DNA of 25,468 nucleotides. Origin: an uncultured Akkermansia sp. Lineage in GTDB: Bacteria > Verrucomicrobiota > Verrucomicrobiia > Verrucomicrobiales > Akkermansiaceae. How positions within the stretch are numbered: the first letter of the stretch is position 1; each line of letters starts with the position of its first letter. The stretch spans positions 1 to 25,468 of the forward strand of contig CAJKMG010000026.1 of NCBI GenBank assembly GCA_905200945.1. Reading direction: 5' to 3'. Made by a program: the position numbers and the translations under genes. This document shows, one piece after another, positions 1 through 7,614 of this stretch. The notes beneath the pieces are model-generated. The model made no database searches. It was not told the DNA's origin and was given only the letters and a program-made list of their open reading frames with translations.

Positions 1-1
1 C

Positions 2-400
2 ATGCTCTCCCTGCACCCCCTGAGGAAAGACTCTCCCACTCCTTACGACATACCCGCCTGGCACCACGGAGATACAGCCCTGCCTGACGAACTTTCCGTC
101 ATCTATCATAATTGGGATGAAATCCGCCGCCTGATGTGGGATTACGTCTCCATTGTGCGGACCAATAAAAGGCTGGACCGCGCCGCCACGCGGCTCCGGA
201 TGCTGCACCGGGAGGTAAAGGACTTCTACTGGGGATACCGTATTACGCCGGACATCCTGGAATTGCGCAACCTGGTGGCGGTGGCCTCCCTGATCGTGGA
301 CTGCGCCATGCGCCGCAATGAAAGCCGCGGCCTCCATTTCAATACGGATTATCCCGGCAAGCTGGACCACCGCTTCGTCACCCAACTGCACCGATGGTAA
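2..400 (+). CDS. nadB: L-aspartate oxidase, C-terminal part (5' end outside window)
   Basis: This is the 3' end of an L-aspartate oxidase gene. The enzyme is an FAD flavoprotein that oxidises L-aspartate to iminoaspartate, the first step of de novo NAD synthesis. The visible 132 residues match the C-terminal helical domain of the NadB/succinate dehydrogenase flavoprotein family. The clearest evidence is the segment ELRNLVAVASLIVDCA followed by RRNESRGLHFNTDYP; the RxESRGxHxxxDYP signature carries the conserved arginine and histidine of the active site. The frame is open to the window edge. The first Met codon (position 2) is internal, because the family is about 500-550 residues long and its FAD-binding N-terminus is missing here. 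The stop overlaps the next gene's ATG by seven bases (394-400), so the two are probably translationally coupled. The family assignment is confident. Confidence 0.9.
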   Translation: MLSLHPLRKDSPTPYDIPAWHHGDTALPDELSVIYHNWDEIRRLMWDYVSIVRTNKRLDRAATRLRMLHREVKDFYWGYRITPDILELRNLVAVASLIVDCAMRRNESRGLHFNTDYPGKLDHRFVTQLHRW

Positions 401-1419
401 ACTACCGGCAGCGTCAACAGGCATTACGGAAGGGGGCCTCCGGGAGCCCCCTCCTGTCCGCATGCCTGCTCGCGTTGCTGGCTCTGCTTCCTTCAGGGAC
501 CTCCAGGGCGGATATCCAGACAGGCCGTAGCGCCGCCCGCGCCCTGGCAAACAGCTCCGAACGGCCCAAAGGGCCCGTCATCATCACCCCAACGCAACGG
601 GATCCCCTGCCCCGGGTCATCGTCAAATCGCCTGCGGCTGCAGAGGGAGGTAAGCGGCCCGCGCCCCGCATTCTTCCCAGGACGTCCAGGCAGAGCCCCG
701 GCACCTATCCCTGGCGGCTCAACATTACCGCCACGGTCTTCTGGGTGGGGGAAGATCCTACGGAGCGCAATCCGGTAGCCAATCACAAAAGCTCGTGGGA
801 TTCCGCATGGCGGGAAAACTTCGGCGGCTTCGACAACCCGGATCCCGTTTGCCGCACGATGGATTTCCGGCCGAAAACATTCATCCCCCGGCAAAATCCC
901 TTTTATGTGGCGCTCCCTTATAATGACGTTTCCAGAGGGGAGCATAAGGCGGAGGCGTCACGGGTCATCCCGTGGTTCCGCCGCGAATACGCGGGAAAGG
1001 GACAATCCGTCTGCAAGGGCAGATGGGTGCAAATCGTTTACAACAAGCGCTCCTGTTTTGCCCAATGGGAAGACTGCGGCCCCTTCACCACGGAAGACTG
1101 GCCCTACGTCTTTGGAGACAAGCCTCCCGTCAACACGCAGAACAAAGGGGCGGGCATTGACATCTCCCCCGCCGTACGCGATTATCTGGGCATTACCGGG
1201 GGAACAGCCATTGTCCACTGGCGTTTTGTGGAATTTTACCGTATTCCGCACGGCCCGTGGTCCAAATACGGAGACAATAATCCCTTTGTCAATGCCGGGC
1301 TGGGAGCCGGGAAAAAATCCCTTCAGTCACGGGAAGACCGTCTGCGCCAGCAGCAGGAAGCCATTCAGCGGGAGCTATTGAAGGATCCCGCAAAACTCAG
1401 AAGGGAACTCCAGGGCTAG
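394..1419 (+). CDS. Secreted protein with RlpA-like double-psi beta-barrel signature
   Basis: This predicted exported protein has 341 residues. Residues 1-39 look like a signal peptide: a basic start, a hydrophobic core at about 20-33 and a likely cleavage near SRA-D. A proline-rich linker follows to about residue 105. The globular part contains RWVQIVYNKRSCFAQW, then EDCGPF (226-231) and GIDISPAVRDYLG (254-266), then a beta-like stretch TAIVHWRFVE. This order parallels RlpA/expansin-type double-psi barrels, which read V-x-V...DRGPF...IDLSxAAxxxLG; here Cys replaces the Arg of DRGPF. The C-terminal 35 residues are charged and helical. By analogy it may bind or process cell-wall glycan, but catalysis is not shown. 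Four Cys in the mature region (153, 207, 221, 228) could form disulfides. The ATG overlaps the end of nadB, and the gene is followed after 20 bases by a glycosyltransferase gene. The open frame is certain; the fold is an inference. Confidence 0.7.
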   Translation: MVNYRQRQQALRKGASGSPLLSACLLALLALLPSGTSRADIQTGRSAARALANSSERPKGPVIITPTQRDPLPRVIVKSPAAAEGGKRPAPRILPRTSRQSPGTYPWRLNITATVFWVGEDPTERNPVANHKSSWDSAWRENFGGFDNPDPVCRTMDFRPKTFIPRQNPFYVALPYNDVSRGEHKAEASRVIPWFRREYAGKGQSVCKGRWVQIVYNKRSCFAQWEDCGPFTTEDWPYVFGDKPPVNTQNKGAGIDISPAVRDYLGITGGTAIVHWRFVEFYRIPHGPWSKYGDNNPFVNAGLGAGKKSLQSREDRLRQQQEAIQRELLKDPAKLRRELQG

Positions 1420-1439
1420 CCCCCTGTGCCGCCGCAGCC

Positions 1440-2648
1440 ATGCAACGTCCACGCATTTTACATATTTTCAGCCGTTACGGCGAGGTTGGGGGGGAAGAAA
1501 TCTGCTTCCATGCCATTACGGATGCTCTGAGTACCATAGCGGATGTCACTCCCTTTGTCTATTCAACGGAAGAACTGTTCCGGAGCCCCCACGGAACCCT
1601 GACGAAAATGGGCTATATGCTCCATAACGGGGATGTGGAGAAAAAACTGCGTGAATGCCTGCGTGAAAACCATTATGACGCATGGATCATCCATAATACG
1701 TTCCCGGCCATGTCCCCCTGCGTTTATGAACTGGCCCTGCATCAGCCCGCTCCCGTCATCCACTACATGCACAATTACCGCTCCGGCTGCCTCAACGGAG
1801 TATTTTACCGGAACGGAACTTCCTGCTTTTCCTGCCAGGGCGGCAACTATCTCCCCGGCGTCATGCGCTCCTGCTGGAGGAAAAACGCCGCATACTCCTC
1901 CCTGGCCGCCGCCGTCCTGTATAAAACGCGCCGTATGGGAGCCTGGACCCGCTTTTCCTCTTACATTGCCATCAGCCGGCGCCAGCGGGAACTTCTCATC
2001 CGAACCGGAATACCGGAGGATAAAATCAGGGTTATTCCACATTTCATCCGGCAACATCCTGCTCCGTCCGACGGTTCGCCCCGCCGGGACGTCCTTTACG
2101 CCGGACGCTTGACTCAGGAAAAAGGGGTACTGCAACTGGTTCAGGCGTGGGAACTCCTGTCCCCCCCCGGCCGCATTCTCTACCTGATGGGAGACGGTCC
2201 CCTGCGCGGGGAATTGGAGCGTTATATCTCTTCTCGTCATCTTGAATCCATCCGCCTGACCGGATTCATTCCCCATGATGAGCAAGGCGCCGTCCGCGCC
2301 GCCTGCGGCCTTTCCGTAGCGCCCTCCCTCTGGGAGGAAACTTTCGGCATGGTTGTGCTGGAATCATGGCTCCACGGCACGCCCGTCATCGTTACCCCAA
2401 ACGGCGGCCTGCCGGAACTCATCACCCACGGCAGGAACGGCTGGATTGCGCAGAAACCTTCCGCGGAATCCCTGGCGGAGACGCTGCATACTGCCCTGAA
2501 GCAAGAAGAGCGCTGGCCGTCCATGGGCGCACACGGGCAACAACTTTTGTCCTCCACCTACTCCCCCGCCGCATGGCTCCGGTCCATGGAAGCCCTTCTC
2601 GGCGAACTTCGCGTTTTCCATTCATCTTCCACCCCATCAGCATCATGA
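1440..2648 (+). CDS. GT4-family glycosyltransferase (GT-B fold)
   Basis: This 402-residue protein is a retaining GT4-type glycosyltransferase, probably acting at the cytoplasmic face of the inner membrane in surface-glycan (LOS or capsule) synthesis. The N-terminal Rossmann half starts RILHIFSRYGEVGGEE, with the usual glycine pair. The C-terminal half has VLYAGRLTQEKGVLQLV (R223 and K228 of the donor-phosphate site), LMGDGPLRGELE, and the E-x7-E motif EETFGMVVLE (E300, E308) followed by GTPVIVTPNGGLPEL. Four cysteines (C117, C129, C132, C145) lie in the HNYRSGC...CFSC...C segment seen in a GT4 subset, which suggests a structural metal or disulfide site. The donor and acceptor sugars cannot be read from the sequence. 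The start follows the previous stop by 20 bases, and the stop overlaps the next ATG (ATGA, 2645-2648), so this is one operon. Confidence 0.88.
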   Translation: MQRPRILHIFSRYGEVGGEEICFHAITDALSTIADVTPFVYSTEELFRSPHGTLTKMGYMLHNGDVEKKLRECLRENHYDAWIIHNTFPAMSPCVYELALHQPAPVIHYMHNYRSGCLNGVFYRNGTSCFSCQGGNYLPGVMRSCWRKNAAYSSLAAAVLYKTRRMGAWTRFSSYIAISRRQRELLIRTGIPEDKIRVIPHFIRQHPAPSDGSPRRDVLYAGRLTQEKGVLQLVQAWELLSPPGRILYLMGDGPLRGELERYISSRHLESIRLTGFIPHDEQGAVRAACGLSVAPSLWEETFGMVVLESWLHGTPVIVTPNGGLPELITHGRNGWIAQKPSAESLAETLHTALKQEERWPSMGAHGQQLLSSTYSPAAWLRSMEALLGELRVFHSSSTPSAS

Positions 2649-3841
2649 AATGGTATACATGCACGCCCGTTTCCTTCAAAGGGGACCATACTTTCTTTTC
2701 CCGTGATTCAGGCGCTTTCTGCAAGGCCTTTCAGAGAATCGGAGTGGAGAGCAGAGCCATCATGCCCACACCTGTCCAGGAAAACGATGAGCCCGATCTC
2801 ATCCGCACGGAATACGCCAACCTGGAAGACCCCGTCTGGTGGAAATCCCTGGGTATTGACGGGTTGATCCTGTACGGCTGGGGAATGGGAAAATACCTTC
2901 CTATCGCCAGAGCCATCCATGAAGCGGGAATTTTTCTGGTAGTATACATGGATTCCTCCGGGCTGTTCTTCCCGTGGCAATACTGGCTTCCCATCGCGGA
3001 AAATATGTACACCAAAGACGTCTTCACCCACGGGAAAATCAAAGGTTCCGCTTTTTTTCTTCTGCGCCTTCTGAAACAGCATACATGGAACCTCGCCAGC
3101 AGGGGACGCAGAAAACACTTGGATTCAGGGGACATGGTCGCCTTCCCCATTCCGGCCGCCCTCCAATCCGTTGCAGACAGGCAATGGCTCTATGGGAAAT
3201 CCATCGTCCGTAAACTGGCCCTGGTTCCCAACCCCATTTCTTCCACCTGTCGCTTTGCCGGAGAAAAACGCAACATCATCCTGGCCGTAGGCCGCTGGGA
3301 CGATCTTCTCTATAAAAGGCCCTACCTGCTGATGGCCACGCTGCAACAGGCTCTGCCCCACGCCCCGCACTGGGAGGCGGAAATTTACGGCAATATTCCT
3401 GCCTTTCTCCGGGAATGGCACGGTAATCTTCCGGAAGATCTTCGCAACCGGATTCACCTTGCCGGCTATATCCCAAACATTGAGCTGCAAAAAAAACAAT
3501 CCCTGGCCAGAATCAGTCTTTGCACATCCTTATCCGAAGGAACGCACCTTGCCTCCGCAGAAGCGTTGTGCGCCGGGGCCTCTGTCGTAGGGCCCCGCCT
3601 CACACCCCAGCTGAACTGCCTGCAATGGTACGTTTCCCATGATTCAGGCACACTTAGCCCGCAGGATTCTCCGGAAAGCCTCGCCGGGGCGCTTTTGGAA
3701 GAAATCCGCGCCTGGGACTCAGGAAAACGCAATCCGCAGGAAATATCCCGCTATTGGTGCTCCCTGCTGCATGCGGAAAATTCCTGTAAACGCATTATTG
3801 CCGCCTATGAAGCCGCCCAAAGCGGAAAAACCGGCATCTAA
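2645..3841 (+). CDS. GT4-like glycosyltransferase
   Basis: This 398-residue protein is a second putative GT-B glycosyltransferase. I chose the ATG at 2645, in the ATGA overlap with the previous gene. The frame is open farther upstream to 2366, but that stretch lies inside the well-supported upstream glycosyltransferase. The C-terminal half has the GT4 pattern: NIILAVGRWDDLLYKRPYLL (donor-loop region), then HLAGYIPNIELQ, then an E-x7-E motif EGTHLASAE (E298, E306) followed by CAGASVVGPRL. The N-terminal half diverges from the classical family, so the acceptor is unknown. It probably acts with the upstream enzyme in the same surface glycan. The stop TAA (3839-3841) overlaps the recQ stop of the opposite strand, so the two genes converge with no spacer. 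Confidence 0.8.
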   Translation: MKWYTCTPVSFKGDHTFFSRDSGAFCKAFQRIGVESRAIMPTPVQENDEPDLIRTEYANLEDPVWWKSLGIDGLILYGWGMGKYLPIARAIHEAGIFLVVYMDSSGLFFPWQYWLPIAENMYTKDVFTHGKIKGSAFFLLRLLKQHTWNLASRGRRKHLDSGDMVAFPIPAALQSVADRQWLYGKSIVRKLALVPNPISSTCRFAGEKRNIILAVGRWDDLLYKRPYLLMATLQQALPHAPHWEAEIYGNIPAFLREWHGNLPEDLRNRIHLAGYIPNIELQKKQSLARISLCTSLSEGTHLASAEALCAGASVVGPRLTPQLNCLQWYVSHDSGTLSPQDSPESLAGALLEEIRAWDSGKRNPQEISRYWCSLLHAENSCKRIIAAYEAAQSGKTGI

Positions 3842-5736
3842 CTCCCCAACAGGGCATGCGCCTCAATCCACACGTCCTCCCATTTCCTGTCCGCCAGCGC
3901 CCCATAGAGCGGATGGCCCCACAACCGGGCGCGCATGGCCGCAGGAGAAGCCAGTCCCAGCAAAAAGCGCGCCAATTGGGAAGGGCGGGCCAGTGCGGGC
4001 TTCCTCTGCCCCGCCAGCTCCATGACGGCGGAGCGCAGTTCTTCCGGTAACGGGGAGGGAGCCTCTTCTTCCATGGCCGCAGGCACCATCCCGCAGCATG
4101 CAGGGCAATGCCCGCAAGGCCCGGACGGGTCCCGAAAACCGAAATAGGCATCCAGGCTTCTATTCAGGCAGGCGGGAGAAGTCAGCGTGGCAACGCAGGT
4201 TTTCCAGCGCTCCAGCCCGTTTAACCGGGATCTGGAAAAATACTGCGCAAATTCCTCCACAATCCCTTCCGCGTCAAATCCTTCCGAACAAAGATGAAGG
4301 GCTGCCTGGCGCATCTCCACTTTCCATTCCCCGGAAAGGGCCAGGTCACCAAGCCAGGCGGCAGCCTCTTCCCATGAAATTCCCCATTCCACAGCCAGAT
4401 CCTCCACCTCCCCCTGCCGTCGCATATCCATCCATTGCAGCCGGGCGCATTCCTCTCCCCCGCGGCCGCACAGGATTTCCTCCATCTGGAATAGAGGACG
4501 CACCCTGTAGTACTTATACCCCGTCCCCTGCTCCCGTACGGAGCCGGAACGCTTCAGGTCAAACAGTATCCGGTCCACCGCCACATCCGGCAAATCATAA
4601 ACGGAGGAAGCCTCATACAGGGAAACAATGTGCTCCCCCCTGCGGGACAACAGGGATACCAGCCCTTTTATGCCGTGCCGGTCCGGCTCCGCCGCATGCT
4701 GCCGGTTGACTGCGGCCACGCTGTCGCGGGCGGACAACATCACCAGGCTGAAGGAAGGAAGGCCGTCGCGGCCCGCACGGCCGGATTCCTGAACATACGC
4801 CTCCAGGCTGGCGGGGGGATGGTAATGCACCACGGAACGCACGTCCGGCTTGTCAATCCCCATGCCGAAGGCAATTGTCGCCACCAGCACGTCCGCCGCA
4901 CCCGCCAGAAACTCGTCCTGAACCAGCCCCCTCGTTTCCGGAGGCATGCCCGCATGGTAGGACTTGACGGAAAAACCGGCTTTCCCCAATTCATAGGAAA
5001 GCTTTTCCGCATCTTTGCGGGTCCGCGTGTACACCACGGCGGGACGGCGGCCACCCTCTTTCAACAATTCAACCAGCCGCGCGGTTTTATCCTGATCCTT
5101 CAACGTTTCCACCTGGCGGAAGATATTCGCACGGTACGGCGCAGCCCGGAAAATACATTCATCGCGCACGCCAAACAGGCCGGCCAGATCGCGGCACACC
5201 CGCTCCGTAGCCGTGGCCGTCAACGCCATAACGCTGCGGAACCCGTGCTTTCTGAAAAAAGCGGGCAGCCCCAGATAATCCGGACGGAAACTGTGCCCCC
5301 ATTCCGAAAGGCAATGCGCCTCATCCACCACGAACAAACCGGGATGGACAAGCTTCATGGCCTGCTGAATCCACGGGGATTCCAAAGACTCCGGCGCAGC
5401 AAACAGAAGGCGGACGCCTCCGGATTTCAATCTGTCCGTCAGGGCGGCCCTATCTTCCTCCGCCAGGGTCGAATCATACCTGGCGGCGGCCACGCCCAGT
5501 TTTTCCAGCCCCGCCACCTGGTCGCGCATCAGGGCAATCAACGGAGAAACCACAACCGTCAGCCCGTTTCCCAGCACCGCCGGAATCTGGTAGCAAAGGC
5601 TCTTGCCGGAACCCGTAGGCAAAATACCGATGCAGGAACGGCCTTCCAGCGCGCACTCCACCAGCTCCCTCTGCATGGGACGGAACCGCTCTTTGCCGAA
5701 CAAACGCAGCGTGTCTTCCAGAGTAGAGGAAAGCAT
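3838..5736 (-). CDS. recQ: RecQ-family ATP-dependent DNA helicase
   Basis: This 632-residue protein is a superfamily 2, 3'-5' DNA helicase of the RecQ family, which acts in recombination and replication-fork repair. Visible motifs are motif 0 (FGKERFRPMQRELVE, about 13-27), Walker A GILPTGSGKS (37-46), Walker B DEAH (138-141), motif III ALTATAT (171-177) and motif VI QESGRAGRDG (316-325). A winged-helix-like segment seems to follow at about 365-412. The zinc-type cysteines come later, as C523-x17-C541-x2-C544-x2-C547 with YFG between, matching the RecQ spacing. In E. coli RecQ this cluster follows the helicase core directly. The region after 560 is weakly HRDC-like at best. The start ATG at 5736 sits right after a -10-like box, which implies a leaderless mRNA. 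The helicase call is firm; the subfamily is not. Confidence 0.92.
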   Translation of the reverse strand: MLSSTLEDTLRLFGKERFRPMQRELVECALEGRSCIGILPTGSGKSLCYQIPAVLGNGLTVVVSPLIALMRDQVAGLEKLGVAAARYDSTLAEEDRAALTDRLKSGGVRLLFAAPESLESPWIQQAMKLVHPGLFVVDEAHCLSEWGHSFRPDYLGLPAFFRKHGFRSVMALTATATERVCRDLAGLFGVRDECIFRAAPYRANIFRQVETLKDQDKTARLVELLKEGGRRPAVVYTRTRKDAEKLSYELGKAGFSVKSYHAGMPPETRGLVQDEFLAGAADVLVATIAFGMGIDKPDVRSVVHYHPPASLEAYVQESGRAGRDGLPSFSLVMLSARDSVAAVNRQHAAEPDRHGIKGLVSLLSRRGEHIVSLYEASSVYDLPDVAVDRILFDLKRSGSVREQGTGYKYYRVRPLFQMEEILCGRGGEECARLQWMDMRRQGEVEDLAVEWGISWEEAAAWLGDLALSGEWKVEMRQAALHLCSEGFDAEGIVEEFAQYFSRSRLNGLERWKTCVATLTSPACLNRSLDAYFGFRDPSGPCGHCPACCGMVPAAMEEEAPSPLPEELRSAVMELAGQRKPALARPSQLARFLLGLASPAAMRARLWGHPLYGALADRKWEDVWIEAHALLGS

Positions 5737-5742
5737 GAGGCA

Positions 5743-5770
5743 AGAATACCATAACGCAGAATCCCGGCAA
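5743..5770 (-). promoter_or_regulatory. Candidate sigma70 promoter of recQ (leaderless)
   Basis: On the minus strand, TTGCCG (5770-5765), a 16-base spacer and TATTCT (5748-5743) form a good -35/-10 pair. Transcription would start about seven bases after the -10, at or next to the A of the recQ ATG (5736). No Shine-Dalgarno sequence precedes that ATG. The promoter is back-to-back with the sulfatase promoter in the 87-base divergent spacer. It is inferred from consensus only. Confidence 0.5.
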
Positions 5771-5786
5771 AAGGAATCCTATGACA

Positions 5787-5814
5787 TTGACACGGCGCCG
5801 CCATTCTATATCCT
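5787..5814 (+). promoter_or_regulatory. Candidate sigma70 promoter of the sulfatase gene
   Basis: TTGACA (5787-5792), a 16-base spacer and TATCCT (5809-5814) precede the sulfatase ATG at 5824. An alternative -10, TATATC (5807-5812), gives a 14-base spacer. The predicted start site near 5821 leaves a leader of about three bases and no room for a ribosome binding site. It is inferred from consensus only. Confidence 0.5.
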
Positions 5815-5823
5815 CCAGACAAT

Positions 5824-7482
5824 ATGAGACCCTTGAAAACCATCATCTCCGGAGCTCTGGCCCTGCTGGCGGCAGTTCCCCTATCGGCCCAAACCAAGGC
5901 TGCGGAAAACAAGAAACCGAACATCCTCTTTATCATTACGGACGACCACTCCTACCAGACACTGGGCACCGGCAAAAACGATTCTCCCATCGCCCTGCCC
6001 AACTTCAACAAACTGGGACGCCAGGGCATGGTTTTTGACCGCAGCTACTGTGCCAACTCCCTGTGCGGCCCCTCCCGCGCGTGCATCCTGACCGGCAGGC
6101 ATTCCCACATGAACGGCTTCGTCTTCAACGGGCAGAGACCGCTGGACGGCTCCCAGCCCACTTACCCGAAAATGCTGCAGAAAGCCGGATACCAGACGGG
6201 CCTTTTCGGCAAATGGCATCTGGAATCGGATCCCACCGGATTCGACACGTGGGAAATCTTCCCCGGCCAGGGCAGCTACTACAATCCGGACTTTATCAGC
6301 CTCAAGCCGGACGGCAAACGCCAGACAAAGCGTTTTCCCGGCTATGCCACAGACGTGGTCACGGACAAATCCATCCAGTGGCTGGAAAACCGGGACAAGA
6401 ACAAGCCTTTCCTGCTCGTTGTGGGCCACAAGGCTCCCCACCGCGCCTGGTGCCCTGCTCCGCGCCACCTGGGCAAGGTGGACACCTCCAGCATGACGCC
6501 GCCCTCCAACTTCCATGACGACTACGCCAACCGTCCGGAATTCCTGAAGAAAAACCAGCAGACCGTCGCCAATCACATGGCGATTTATTCTGACCTCAAA
6601 GTGCTTAAGGACCAAGTTCCGGAAGAAATGCGCAAAGACATCGTTTCCCCCGGCTACGGCTGGGATCTGGGCGAGTTGAACCGCATGACGCCGGAAGAAA
6701 GGAAAACCTGGACGGACTATTACGCCAAGCGCACCAAATCCCTGGTGGACGGCATGAAATCCGGAAAACTGAAGGATCCGAAAGCGTTTGCGGAATGGAA
6801 GTGGCATGCCTACATGGAGGATTATCTGGGATGCCTTCTGTCCGTGGACGAAAGCATCGGCCGTCTTATGGAATATCTGGACAAAGAGGGAATTGCAAAA
6901 GACACGCTGGTCATCTACTGCGGCGATCAGGGATTCTACATGGGAGAACACGGCATGTACGACAAGCGCTGGATTTTTGAAGAATCCCTCCGCATGCCCC
7001 TCATCATGAGGTGGCCCGGAAAAATTCCCGCGGGCATTCGCAACAACACCATGGTGCAAAACATCGACTACGCTCCCACCATCATCTCCGCGGCAGGGGC
7101 GGACACCCCCGAAAACATGAATACTTTCCAGGGCGTATCCCTGCTTCCCACCGCTTTCACGGGCAAAACTCCCGACAACTGGAGGGATGCCATTTACTAC
7201 TGTTTTTACGAAAATCCCGGCGAACACAACGCCCCGCGCCACGACGGCATCCGGACAGACCGCTACACGCTTTCCTACATCTGGACCAGCGGCGAATGGA
7301 TGCTCTTTGATATGAAAAAGGATCCCATGCAGATGAAAAACGTCATTGACGATCCTGCCTACAAGACTACGGTGGAACAGCTCAAGAAGCGTTACCACGA
7401 ACTGCGCAAAACCTATAAAGTTCCGGAAAACAGCCCCGGAGGAAAAGGAACGCCTATCCCCAAATTCGACGCTTCCTGGTAA
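5824..7482 (+). CDS. Secreted formylglycine-type sulfatase (S1 family)
   Basis: This 552-residue protein is a type I sulfatase, which hydrolyses sulfate esters using a Cys-derived formylglycine. A signal peptide covers about residues 1-22 (basic MRPLK, hydrophobic core, LSA-Q), so it acts in the periplasm or outside the cell. Key motifs are NILFIITDDH (calcium-binding D40 and D41), the modification site C81-G-P-S-R85 followed by ACILTG, GKWHLE (K130, H132), GHKAPHR (H202, H206), and GDQGFYMGEHG followed by MYDKRW (D368, Q369, K381). The CxPSR form needs an anaerobic or FGE-type maturase, which is not in this window. DQG in place of the commoner DHG, together with the DKRWIFEESLRMPL segment, resembles N-acetylglucosamine-6-sulfatase-like and related mucin or glycosaminoglycan sulfatases, but the substrate is uncertain. 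It appears to be a single-gene transcript with its own promoter and terminator. Confidence 0.93.
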   Translation: MRPLKTIISGALALLAAVPLSAQTKAAENKKPNILFIITDDHSYQTLGTGKNDSPIALPNFNKLGRQGMVFDRSYCANSLCGPSRACILTGRHSHMNGFVFNGQRPLDGSQPTYPKMLQKAGYQTGLFGKWHLESDPTGFDTWEIFPGQGSYYNPDFISLKPDGKRQTKRFPGYATDVVTDKSIQWLENRDKNKPFLLVVGHKAPHRAWCPAPRHLGKVDTSSMTPPSNFHDDYANRPEFLKKNQQTVANHMAIYSDLKVLKDQVPEEMRKDIVSPGYGWDLGELNRMTPEERKTWTDYYAKRTKSLVDGMKSGKLKDPKAFAEWKWHAYMEDYLGCLLSVDESIGRLMEYLDKEGIAKDTLVIYCGDQGFYMGEHGMYDKRWIFEESLRMPLIMRWPGKIPAGIRNNTMVQNIDYAPTIISAAGADTPENMNTFQGVSLLPTAFTGKTPDNWRDAIYYCFYENPGEHNAPRHDGIRTDRYTLSYIWTSGEWMLFDMKKDPMQMKNVIDDPAYKTTVEQLKKRYHELRKTYKVPENSPGGKGTPIPKFDASW

Positions 7483-7507
7483 AAGCCTCCCAAGAAACCG
7501 CTTTTCC

Positions 7508-7540
7508 AAGCGCCGGTTTTCCCGGCGCTTTTTTATTTTT
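7508..7540 (+). terminator. Rho-independent terminator after the sulfatase gene
   Basis: A perfect nine-base-pair stem, AAGCGCCGG (7508-7516) with CCGGCGCTT (7522-7530), encloses a five-base loop and runs into a T tract (TTTTTT, then ATTTTT). It lies 25 bases after the sulfatase stop codon. This is the clearest intrinsic terminator in the window. Confidence 0.9.
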
Positions 7541-7614
7541 GCCCACAGCAAACCGGCGCGATCCGCCACGGAGGCCGAAGCAGGCAAACGCCCCTGCCCG
7601 CACACAACCGGCCA

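Noticed and set aside
2366..2644. N-terminal extension of the second GT4 gene
   Set aside because: It lies within the coding region of the upstream glycosyltransferase, including its E-x7-E domain end, and does not resemble a glycosyltransferase start.
4630..5754. A 374-codon plus-strand frame opposite recQ
   Set aside because: It is antisense to all the helicase motifs, with an Arg- and His-rich composition and no own promoter or family signature.
5881..7605. A 574-codon open frame on the minus strand opposite the sulfatase
   Set aside because: It mirrors a clear sulfatase gene, has no recognisable domain, and runs through the terminator hairpin. GC-rich codon structure leaves the antisense frame open.
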